This document shows, piece after piece, positions 1-8,461 of a stretch of DNA of 64,000 nucleotides. The DNA is taken from positions 21,533,552 through 21,597,551 of the forward strand of contig NC_072472.1 of assembly GCF_027596085.1 (NCBI RefSeq), given 5' to 3'. Positions within the stretch are counted from its first letter, which is position 1. The number at the start of each line of letters is the position of its first letter. The DNA is from Anoplopoma fimbria. Lineage: Eukaryota; Chordata; Actinopteri; Perciformes; Anoplopomatidae. The notes beneath the pieces were generated by a model. It searched no databases. It was given only the letters and a program-made list of their open reading frames with translations, and was not told the origin of the DNA. Made by a program: the position numbers and the translations under genes.

Positions 1-224
1 GCTTCGGCAGTCGATGTGTCCTTTGGCAAGACACTTAACCCCAAGTTGCTCCCGAAGGCTTGCCATCGGTGTGGACTGGATGTTGCATGAATGTTAGTTA
101 GAGTCTGATGGTGGCACCTTGCATGGTAGCCTGTCATCAGTGTGTGAATGGGTGAATGATATGTAATACACTACTGACTGTAAGTCGCTTTGGATAAAAT
201 GACTGTAATGTAATGTAATGGAAC
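1..224 (+). repeat. L2-clade LINE/SINE-like retroposon 3' end
   Basis: The stretch ends in a sequence typical of teleost L2-clade retroposons: a CGCTTT stem start, the GGATA loop near 192-196, then a (TGTAA)-type tail at about 205-220. The 3' half of the usual stem (AAAGCG plus GTCTGC) is missing, so this copy carries a short internal deletion compared with the one at 13009-13068. The left part (aagacacttaacccc and following) resembles the body of abundant fish elements of this kind. The element is cut by the window edge, so its 5' end and target-site duplication cannot be judged. The eel UnaL2/UnaSINE tail is the established parallel; the family assignment here is inference. Confidence 0.55.
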
Positions 225-958
225 CATCACCTTCTGAGGCGATATTTGTGCTGAAGTTGAACATCATGCAAATGCAAAGATGCTAGTTTGTTTAGCCACC
301 TCTTAGAATAGAATGTAAGTGAATGTAAATGTTGTGTATGTCTGACGGTGCATTTTTGTTTAATAGTGTTGAGTGGAAAACAAGAGAAAGGCGCTTAAAC
401 AGAGTGCGCATCATGTTATATAGACTTTTATGAGTTGAATATGATAGGTCCCTAAAAAAGGAAGGCGGCTCTTGGTTTAGACTTTCTGAGGGCCTTATCA
501 GTTAGTGAAACTGGGTTTCTGTGATCTGGTTTCTCTGCAGCATGAGCTCATCCTTCTTTATGTGTCTCTGTTCCTTTTCCATCGTACGGCCAGGCACTAG
601 AACGCCCTGACCGGAGTATTTGACCTTCAAAGAGAACTCATAACATTTACCGCAATGTGCACAGTGATAGTGTGATGTGAAAGCATGAACAAAATATACT
701 GTGCTCGATATTTGTATGTGTCCATTTATACATATGAATGTAATATTTACATGACAATAGCAAAGCACTGCAGCAAATTTGATGAACTACTATATGTTTT
801 GCATGCACTGAAGTACAGTAGATGACTGTAGCTAAATGTAGGGTACTTAGACATGTTAACCACTACACCTGTGCGTTTTTCTAATACGATAACTCCAAAT
901 GTCTGCTGTGAAAGGGGACTGTTGTACGATTAAGACCTATGAGAGGTACACCTTTTTT
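225..958. other. AT-rich upstream intergenic DNA, no gene seen
   Basis: No exon-like open frame with splice sites, no RNA gene and no clear transposon ends were recognised. Short open frames here have AT-rich, non-conserved composition. Confidence 0.5.
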
Positions 959-1234
959 AAATAATAAAATTCAATAAAAAAAAAGCAATAAAAAGTATAT
1001 TATGATTAACGGATGATTAACAAAAGAATCATCACCTCTGGGGTACATACGTCGAGATAGGTGACGTCTGTTGTTTGTTTGTTTGTTTGTTTGTTTGTTT
1101 GGACTGTCATCGTGCCACCTGCTGAGGCCCTGCTGACACCCACTACCTTATTTTACGCTTAAATAATAAAATTCAATAAAAAAATTAGCAATAAAAAGTT
1201 ATACGGATGATAAACAAAATAATCATCACCTCTG
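959..1234 (+). repeat. Imperfect direct duplication (959-1040 and 1161-1234) around a TTTG tract
   Basis: Two blocks share the order aaataataaaattcaata, gcaataaaaagt, acggatga(t), (t)aacaaaa.aatcatcacctctg. The second block lacks roughly 10 bp in the middle. Between them lies (TTTG)n at 1071-1101. This is either a local duplication or two fragments of one AT-rich element; no terminal repeats were found. Confidence 0.6.
1071..1101. repeat. (TTTG)n microsatellite
   Basis: Seven to eight uninterrupted TTTG units are visible directly. Confidence 0.9.
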
Positions 1235-1329
1235 CAGTGACGTTACTTTCTACTATTTTAGGCGCTCATATCTGTAGCAGGCCTTTATTTCATTATGATT
1301 ATTTCATATTTTATTTCATTTTTTTTAAA

Positions 1330-1561
1330 AGGAGGCGGAGGAGATGTAGTTTCAGATAACCACGCCCCCTGTTCCTGTGACATGTTTGATTCTGGGCTTG
1401 TTTGTTTGAATTTGTTTGTTTGTTAACCTGCACCTCAAACTTTTCCAGGATCCATCTTTGCCACTCCCCGTAGGATCCAGCCCGTGTTTTCCTCCATGCC
1501 TCCCAGCGTACAGCCCCGGACGTCACCCTCTCTCCCCCCTCCCCTTAGCAACAGAGGCAAC
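1330..1561 (+). promoter_or_regulatory. Probable msantd2 promoter and 5' UTR
   Basis: The DNA changes from AT-rich to GC-richer just ahead of the first coding exon. A GGAGGCGGAGG purine block (about 1332) and a CCACGCCCCC GC-box/KLF-type site (about 1361) lie 200-230 bp upstream of the start codon. No TATA box is evident. The exact transcription start cannot be fixed. The CpG-rich stretch from about 1560 to 2000 coincides with exon 1, as expected for a broadly expressed regulator with a CpG-island promoter. Confidence 0.45.
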
Positions 1562-1993
1562 ATGGCGGCGTCCAGTACAGCTGAGCATTCTCCGGAGATA
1601 TCGACGCCGTTAAAGATACCGAAAACCGAGGTGCCATCCCCTGAGTCTGAGGATTTGAGTGACAGTAATCAATACCACTCCAACCCCTCGACGCCGAACC
1701 GCTTCTCGCCTCTGAACGTGGGCTCCGGGACCGCGGGCCGGACGGCGGCCTCGTCCTCCTCCAACAGCTTCACGGCGTGCCGGGGGATGTCGTGGACCCC
1801 GTCCGAGACGAACGCCCTCATCGCGGTGTGGGGCAACGAGAGGCTGACGGAGGCGCGGATGCAGCAGCTGGAGGTGGCGGGCACCGTGTTCTCCGGCAAG
1901 GCCCCCGGGCCCGCCATGTACGAGCGGGTGTCCAGAGCCCTGTCGGAGCTGGGATACGAGCGGACCCCGTCCCAGTGCAGGGAGAGGATGAAG
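1562..1993 (+). CDS. msantd2: msantd2 coding exon 1
   Basis: This exon encodes residues 1-144: a Ser/Pro-rich N-terminus and the first two helices of the SANT-like domain. It ends in phase 0 after Lys144 at a GTAAAT donor (1994). The exon is strongly GC- and CpG-rich compared with the flanking intron. Confidence 0.93.
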
Positions 1994-4900
1994 GTAAATG
2001 AGGCTGCGATGTCCATCCTCCATCCTCCATCCTCTGACAGGACCACTAATGACAGTCACAGGTTGTTGACCTGACATCATCTCATCTTTAATACATTCCT
2101 TTTTTTTTTTTTTTTTTTTTTTTAGTACATAGACTACTATCTAGAGCCCATCATGTCAATTAATGCGACATGACATCTCTATGTTTATTTAGTTCAATTA
2201 TTTCCTCATTTAAATTATTTCCATTTCATTTTTTTTATTTTTGTATTATTCAATTCAATTCAATTCAGTTTATTTTGTATAGCCCAGAATCACAAATTAC
2301 AAATTTGCCTCAGAGGGCTTTACAATCTGTGCACATGACAAAAAAAATCGAGAATACAAGATAGATGTAAAACAAACTAGGGCTGAACAACTGTGGGAAA
2401 GAAAATCTAATTGTGATTATTTTGATCATTTAATTGTGATATGATTTGAGATATAAGAGGGAATAATCATTCTTCATCATTATTCTCATGTTCACTGATA
2501 AACATATGGTGTGATGGGATCTGTACCAAACAAAGTCCCAACATTAATTTAAAATGGTGTTTAGACCCACATTACACCTTTTTAACAGATATTGCTCCTC
2601 CTGCATTTTGAAAATTGCAGCATACCATAATGGGATTTTGATAAAATTTGGATGAAGTGTGCAGCCCTAAAACAAACAAACAAACAAACAAAAAAACAAA
2701 TTAATAACCAGCAGGCTGTTCCAAAGATATTGTAAAATATATTCAATTCAATTCAGTTTATTTTGTATAGCCCAGAATCACAAATTACAAATTTGCCTCA
2801 GAGGGCTTTACAATCTGTACACATGTTACATCCTCTGTCCTTCCCTCACATCGGCACAGGAAAAACTCCCCTAAAAACCCCTTTAACAGGGAGAAAAAAG
2901 GAAGAAACCTCTGGGAGAACGACAGAGGAGGGATCCTTCTCCCAGGATGGACAGAATGCAATAGATGTCATGTGTACAGAATGAACAGCATAACAGAGAT
3001 ACAACACATTCAATGTATATGACATAAATGATTCATATAATAAGACTACTTATAATAACAATAATTATTCTGTCAGGGTAGAGTCAACACTTAGCTAAAG
3101 CTTTAATTTATTCATTCATTCAAAGTGTCACCTTCCCTGCATGTTACAGACAAATCAGAAACATCTGTTCATCAGATAGGACAGCCATATGTTGTATGTT
3201 ATATGTGACTTCTCCATGCATTCCCCCAACATTGTCTTATATCTTTTCCTTTTCAGCATCACTGTATTTCTGACAGTGAGTAAAAAAAATTAGCAGTAAC
3301 AAAACTATCATTACGTCCTTCAGGAGTTCAGGTTTTCCAAATCAAATTCAAGCACAGCGAGCACGAACGGCCAAAGTTCATTTTTAGTAATCCTTCTCTG
3401 CCGGCTGAGACAAAGCAGCCAGGAGGACAGAGGACGGAGGAATGACTGATACTGACGGATGTCTGTGTCTTGAAATGTTATTTGTTTTATTAACATTTTA
3501 CTTTGTTTTACGGTGAGATATTAATGACTTTATAAAGTGACTTTGCTGTTGTAATCATAACTGTTGCTGCTCTAGAAACAAAATCTAAACGACATCTAAA
3601 TTAAAAATAACTTCTGATTCTGTTCTGAATTTCTTTGTTTTCAAAAATGTTATATATGTTTTTAAAAACTTTAGTGATGTAGAAAAACTGAGCCTTGGTA
3701 AGAGTAGCTCCTACTTGTACTAAAATCCTTAAAAGAGATAACCAGCTACTGTAGTTCTCCGACACGCTTGGGAAGAGAGTCGCTGAGCTGAGGGGTATTT
3801 AGGCGGTAGCAGCCTGCCACAAAACCACTATATGCCACTAAAACTCACACACTGTCCCCTTTAAATGTCATCATTTGAATTCCAAAGGTTGCAAAAAAAT
3901 TCAAGGTAACAAAACGATTACTACGTCCTGCAGGACAGATATACATCAGAGCCCACGCTTCCTTCGAAAGTGAGGAGCTGTACAGGATCTGAGTGCAGAT
4001 CCTGTACCATGCTCTCTATGTTACTTCTATGCGGTTACTGTGAGGCTGCAGCTGTTAAACATTAGTGGACGCACCGTAATGTCCAACCTGTGTAACATGT
4101 AGGACTACTGGACTGATAAACTGATTCGAGCTGATACTGATACTGATGTAGGTGATGTAGGTGAGTTGATATGTCCTCTGTATGTCTACAGGACCGCTGA
4201 GGGACAAGTCCTTAAAATATGTTCTGCTTCTTGTTCCTTAACTGTGATGTTTGAGCTATGAAACCTATGATCTGTCTTTTTAATCCGCTGTAGAGAGTTT
4301 AGTCATTTTATTTCTCACTATAAGTTTGGTATTCTGAAACAAATACAGGAGAGAAAATAGTTCAACACACATCTAAGATTACATGCTGCACCCTGCCATC
4401 CTTCTGTCCAATTTCTATGAAGTTCTGCTTCACCCAAAGGCTCTGAACACTGTCAGAGGTGAGTCCCACCCAGCAGCTCTGAGAGGAGGTTTAGAAAACT
4501 GTTTAAAATCTGAGCAGTTAAAAAAAACTACATTCCTTGAAGCTATCTTAACTTGAATGATAAACTGAACCCTCGTGGTACATTCTTTTTTTTGTGTATG
4601 ATTGTCTTTATGGTATTTTGCATATTTCACCATGTTTAGGTTAGTTTACTTCTCAATTGCATTCAAAGTGTTATTGGTTTAACTTGTCTTTTATACTAAT
4701 AGTATATTATGGTTTTATTAGTAGTATATTACGTTAAATTTGTTCACCGAGGCCAATTCCGAAGCAGTACAGTTTACGCAACTCTAATTATTTCTCCAAG
4801 CAGAGTATTTTTATATATAATAACATGTCTGTTAGGCCTTTTTAGAGTTGGTCCATCCTTTCTGAACCTTTACCGTTCTTTGTTAAACATGTCATACAAT

Positions 4901-7900
4901 TTCACGTCCCTTCGTCCTTACGATGTTTTTAAACAACTTCCTGTTTGCAGGAAGTGAAGGAAATATAAAACTATATACAATGCTGCAGGAATGAGTCCTA
5001 AAAATCTGGAAATGAGTCAGCATTTTTACACTTTGGGTTCGATCATCTCAAAGTCAATATGTTTTTGGTTAGATCTCAGAAAACAGAAACAAACTTAAGA
5101 GTATTTAACCTTTTATCAGTAAATACCCCTCTGGTGAATTCAGAATTTTACGTGTCATTAAAAAAGTGTGTAAATGAGACGACTAAACCTCGTCACTAGA
5201 ACACATGTCCTCTTTTAGCTTCGTGGGGGATACATGAAGTCATGTGACCGTGGTGGAGTTCCTTTATAGCCAAATGTTAACTTTTTACTCCTGCTGATTG
5301 TTTTCACGCTCCAAAAATCATAAAAGTGGTGTTCATTTGTGAAGGTTATATTGATGAAAAAAACATGTAAGTATCATAAACCTTTGTTTTCCAGAGATTA
5401 TTCTCTACAATATTCCAAAATCTAATTGAAAAAATCCCATTGTGTTTTTGTGGAGGGAACCAGCGTGATGCTAACTTCCTGTTAGTCTAAAAAAATGCAT
5501 CATCCCTGCAGCACTCTGCTGCAGGGATGATGCATTCAATGATGCAGTCAATCTTAGCTAATGTTGGCTAACCCCATATTGTAAACATTTGTGGTTTCAC
5601 AATAAAAAGACCCCCCACATTAAAATGTATTTACGCTAACTAAGCCATATCTCTCCTCTTTGTGAGTCACTACTCTGTAGAACTTGTTACTGGGACAAAC
5701 AGCTGAGCGAGTCCTCTATTTGTCCCACCACATACAGACGCTGCGGCGCTGCTACAGCCGTGTGAAGGAGCACGGCATTGGGAAAAGGAAGAGCAGCTAC
5801 ACCATAGAGCAGCTGGAGAAGGTGTTCGGCCAGGGAGGCTGGGACTCCCAGAGCTGTGCCCCGGTGCTGATCAACAGCAGCGGGCTGTATCAGGAGATGG
5901 AGTCGGACGGCAGCACCCTGGAGGACTTCTCCCAGGAGGACTGGTGCAACCAGGTGCTGGACTCGGCCTTCCAGGAGGGGGACATGGAGACTGGTGAGTG
6001 TGTTAGCAAGGAGTGGACAGCTAGCAATGAAATGAAAGGGAAATATTGGGTTAAAGATCATTTGTGTGTTTGTTTTCTCTCTAGAAGAAACCCAGGTGCC
6101 TAAAAACCGAGCTCTGCAGATTCAAATAGAGCTGTCAGAACAAGCCCAGTAAGTCAACTAGAACAAAGTTAACTGAAAATGTCTGATATAAAGCTGTGAC
6201 TGTAAGTTTTGAATTAGCCTAATCATGGGAAATCGCTTTTGCAAAGCCAACTCTATAATGTGTCTGACCTTCCTCTGAATGGGATGTGCTCCCCAGTTAG
6301 TTCTCTATCTGCCAGTTGAAACAGGTCAGGGTCCGGTATCCCAAATATATCTTATGTTTAAGGTTCTCTTAGTCCATAAAAATACAATAAATTATAATTT
6401 CTTATAATGCATTTTTTGGGGCCTTTTTGTCTGAGTAAGACAGAACAGATTGAGAATTTGAAAAAAGGAGAGTGAGGGGACTATGTAGTTATCATTAAAT
6501 CTATGCAACAACAAAACTCAAAATGTCGCAAAAAGTTGCACTTTACTCAAAGCAAACAATGACCAATTATAATAACTTATAATCACATTATAGTCTATTA
6601 TAACAGTGATTATATTGCAGTGTAACAAGAGTATAATGTATTACACCTTTGCAAAAAAAAAGTGAGTTACCAAAAATGATTAAAGTGGCCCTATTATGCT
6701 CTTCTTTAGTGTGTTATATATATTTTTGGACATGTAAAAGGTCTGTAGAGTGTAAAACCTGAAGTCCACGCCTAAAAGGAGTTACCCTCCCCCTCAGAAT
6801 CACTGCTCCTGAGCTGCCTGAAACGGCTCCATTGAATTCGCTCCTTCACTTCAGTAACTTTATGAGGTCATAATGTTACAGAAGTGACATAAAAACTTTC
6901 CGGCTAGTTTGGCCCTCAAACAACAAAAGAGAGAGACGGAGCTGGAGCTCCGGAGGAAGAGGTTTTTGAAATGTGAAACGTTGAGCAATCACAACAGAGC
7001 GGGCTAGCTGACCAATCAGAGCAGACTTTGCTTTCTGGAGGGAGGAGCAAGCACTACAACCTAGCATTTCAGAGAGAGGGTGAGAAGAGATGCTGCAGGA
7101 CAGCCAGGATGAGAAAAACAAGGAGGATTATGAGCATTAACGCATGTAAACATGTTATAACTGTAACTTGAGATAAAAATATACATCTGGAAAATAGCAT
7201 AATAGGGCCTGTTTAAGTATTATGATTTTTGACCTTCTAAGCCATTATAAGTTGCTTTATAATATGCATTGACTACTGTTATATTGCATTATTAGTATTT
7301 ATGAGTGTTTATAACTATTATTTTACAGTGCTATCAGCAGATTATAACACATTATAAGTCGTATGGGCTTCATAGAAATCTTTCCCCCAGAGGTTGCTAA
7401 AGGTCTTTAAGGAATCTCCACGTCACTTCTTTGTGTTCTGTGGTTTTGTATTTGTACTTTAAATCACAGCTTGTTTTAGTTCTTTACAAAATGGAAAACA
7501 TGTTTTATTGCTGCCTCATTATTCTGTTCCCTGGGTTCTCTGCAGAAAGAGGGACACGATGCAGACCGTGATGCGCATCCTGGAGTCGGTGCAGCTGAAA
7601 TGGGAGCACTTCCAGACATGGACGGAATTCTCGCGGCTGCACCTCTCCAACAAGCTGGCCATCTTCGGCGTGGGCTACAACACCCGCTGGCGGGAGGACG
7701 TGCGGTACCACTACGCCGAAATCAGCTCGCAGGTGCCGCTGGGCAAGAGGCTCCGCGAGTACTTCAACCCGGAGAAGCCGGAGGGCCGCGTCATCATGAC
7801 CCGGGTCCAGAAGATGAACTGGAAGAACGTCTACTACAAGTTCCTGGACATCACCATCAGCGAGGCTCGCTGCCTGGAGCTGCACATGGAGGTGGATTGG

Positions 7901-8461
7901 ACCCCCGTGACCCAGTCCAGGGCGGCGGGCTGCGGCAAGGGCACGTCGCACTACCTCCTTCCCGGGGACATCCCCAAGGCGTACGGACTCTACGCCATCG
8001 GCTACGAGGCGGCGTCGCCCTGTCAAGATGCCGCTCACACCTTCCCCCGGGGCGACGATGAGGACCGCGGCTCGCCTCACCGCGAGTCGGAGAACGGTTC
8101 TCAGAGTCAGACCGACGATGAAGGCTGGGAGAAGTGGGACAGGACTGGGGGTAATGTCACCTACTGCTACCTGGGCATAGCGGAGGACAGGACCATACAG
8201 CAGAGTCTCTTCCAGCACTTCCAGGGCTCTGGCAAACACTACGCCCACGGCGAACCCTCCGCCGTGACGCGTTTCCTGCAGGAGAACTGCCGCGGCACCG
8301 TCACCAATCAGAACGGGGGCGAGGAGCAGCCGCAGCGTTTCGCCATTTACATCAAATTCATCGAGGTGGAGCTGGACTTCCTCTCAGCGGGCTCCCTGCT
8401 GGAGTGCCTGGAGACGGCCGTCGGCTGTCCCTTGAAATACAACAACAAAGAAATGTCGTAA
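1562..8461 (+). CDS. msantd2: Myb/SANT-like DNA-binding domain-containing protein 2 (four exons, complete)
   Basis: The coding sequence joins 1562-1993, 5738-5993, 6085-6148 and 7546-8461, giving 1668 nt, or 555 residues plus TAA, close to the roughly 560 residues I recall for the human protein. The start ATG at 1562 has A at -3 and G at +4, and it begins MAAS with the following LKIPK-EV-SP and LSD-N motifs, as in the family; an in-frame upstream ATG at 1484 is not favoured. Residues about 74-174 form the Myb/SANT-like (trihelix-type) fold, with W78 and W90, the AVWGNERL helix and the [25 protein letters not shown] helix, whose junction is intron 1. Residues 252 to the end form the long conserved C-terminal region ([48 protein letters not shown]). 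An acidic, serine-rich linker lies near 417-450. The protein is presumably nuclear; its targets are not known to me. Confidence 0.95.
2249..2339 (+). repeat. Truncated copy of an abundant teleost interspersed repeat
   Basis: It begins with (ATTCA)n and continues attcagtttattttgtatag, then tgcctcagagggctttacaat, and breaks after ctgtgcacatgac. The same beginning recurs at 2741, where it continues as a longer copy. I recognise this type from many percomorph genomes as a non-autonomous interspersed repeat but do not assign a superfamily. Confidence 0.7.
2378..2669. mobile_element. hAT-like MITE with 8-bp target-site duplication (copy A)
   Basis: The ends are TAGGGCTG at 2378 and CAGCCCTA ending at 2669, exact inverted complements that extend imperfectly inward (TAGGGCTGAACA against TAGGGCTGCACA). 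Both sides carry the identical 8-bp AAACAAAC (2370-2377 and 2670-2677). The 8-bp duplication and 292-bp length without coding capacity indicate a non-autonomous hAT-type element; the superfamily is inferred from duplication length. Caution: the right duplicate lies inside an AAAC-repeat run. Confidence 0.75.
2741..3060 (+). repeat. Longer copy of the abundant teleost interspersed repeat
   Basis: It starts attcaattcaattcag and carries landmarks seen in many fish genomes: gcctcagagggctttacaat, caggaaaaactcccctaaaa, ggaagaaacctctgggag and ccaggatggacagaatgcaa. It contains a chance open frame of 73 codons that recurs identically at 17427-17648 because the DNA is duplicated; there is no sign that it is a gene. 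Confidence 0.75.
3744..3866 (+). repeat. Degenerate teleost MITE-like repeat fragment
   Basis: Phrases ctactgtagttctccgacac, ggggtattt, tatgccactaaaactcacac and a closing actgtcccctttaaa correspond to one end of a repeat also seen at 43405-43600 (opposite strand) and 49115-49440. The match is to remembered fish repeats and to these two copies; it is diverged. Confidence 0.45.
5494..5536. repeat. Perfect inverted repeat: 18-bp arms, 7-nt loop
   Basis: AATGCATCATCCCTGCAG at 5494-5511 is exactly the reverse complement of 5519-5536, separated by CACTCTG. It lies about 200 bp upstream of msantd2 exon 2. The hairpin is shorter than a microRNA precursor, so no RNA gene is called. Confidence 0.95.
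5738..5993 (+). CDS. msantd2: msantd2 coding exon 2
   Basis: This exon encodes residues 145-229 plus the first base of codon 230. It completes the SANT-like domain ([26 protein letters not shown]) and adds the conserved [11 protein letters not shown] and SQEDW motifs. Its acceptor is CACATACAG, its donor CTG/GTGAGT, and it ends in phase 1. Confidence 0.93.
6085..6148 (+). CDS. msantd2: msantd2 coding exon 3 (64 nt)
   Basis: The exon lies between a CTCTCTAG acceptor and a perfect GTAAGT donor that starts at 6149. It encodes residues 230-251 ([19 protein letters not shown] and on), with split codons at both ends (phase 1 in, phase 2 out). The donor choice is forced by frame: exon 4 contributes one base to codon 251. 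Intron 2 is only 91 bp. If intron 3 is retained, the frame meets TAA at once. Confidence 0.88.
6149..7545 (+). other. msantd2 intron 3
   Basis: It runs from a GTAAGT donor to the GTTCTCTGCAG acceptor. A 523-bp MITE (6687-7209) sits inside an older AT-rich element whose parts (attataataacttataat near 6573; ttataagttgctttataat near 7246) flank it on both sides, which reads as nested insertion. Confidence 0.8.
6687..7209. mobile_element. MITE with perfect 13-bp terminal inverted repeats
   Basis: GGCCCTATTATGC (6687-6699) and GCATAATAGGGCC (7197-7209) are exact inverted complements bounding 523 bp. The same ends characterise a very common family of non-coding teleost elements. No clean target-site duplication could be read beside the ends (flanks ttaaagt and tgtttaagt are only similar). 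The open frame on the minus strand inside it is not conserved coding sequence as far as I can judge. Confidence 0.75.
7546..8461 (+). CDS. msantd2: msantd2 terminal coding exon
   Basis: This exon encodes residues 252-555 and the TAA at 8459-8461. It holds the strongly conserved C-terminal region from [20 protein letters not shown] to [12 protein letters not shown]. Its high GC content creates long open frames on both strands. The linker with [19 protein letters not shown] is the variable part of the protein. Confidence 0.95.

Larger units (their letters stand above)
2335..3060 (+). repeat. 0.7-kb direct repeat, copy A (partner at 17014-17724)
   Basis: Base-by-base reading shows near identity with 17014-17724. 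The differences found are one A in a homopolymer, two adjacent substitutions (TG versus CC) at about 2418, a 14-bp segment present here and absent in copy B (near 2607, flanked by TGCA microhomology), and one A/G change at about 2984. The unit includes a MITE with its target duplication plus 320 bp of the teleost repeat. Homology stops abruptly at both ends. Confidence 0.92.
1994..5737 (+). other. msantd2 intron 1
   Basis: The intron runs from a GTAAAT donor to a CACATACAG acceptor. It contains a poly-T tract (about 2101-2123), a composite repeat with a nested MITE (2249-3060), a degenerate teleost MITE-like fragment (3744-3866) and a perfect hairpin (5494-5536). Between about 3061-3740 and 3870-5490 nothing beyond AT-rich intronic DNA and weak repeat-like phrases was recognised. 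The phrase aacaaaac..tacgtcctgcagg occurs near both 3299 and 3910, suggesting two divergent copies of an unnamed element. Confidence 0.85.

Noticed and set aside
1484..1561. Upstream in-frame ATG as msantd2 start
   Set aside because: The N-terminus from 1562 (MAAS) matches the family start; the 26 extra residues look like translated 5' UTR, and the ATG at 1562 has the stronger context.
1610..2080. 156- and 125-codon minus-strand open frames
   Set aside because: Antisense shadows of the GC-rich msantd2 exon 1.
5494..5536. microRNA precursor
   Set aside because: The stem is only 18 bp with a 7-nt loop and the flanks do not extend it, so it is too short for Drosha/Dicer processing.
7505..8248. 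247-codon open frame on the minus strand
   Set aside because: It lies wholly opposite msantd2 exon 4; the high GC content of that exon removes stop codons from the antisense frame. Its translation has no recognisable domain.
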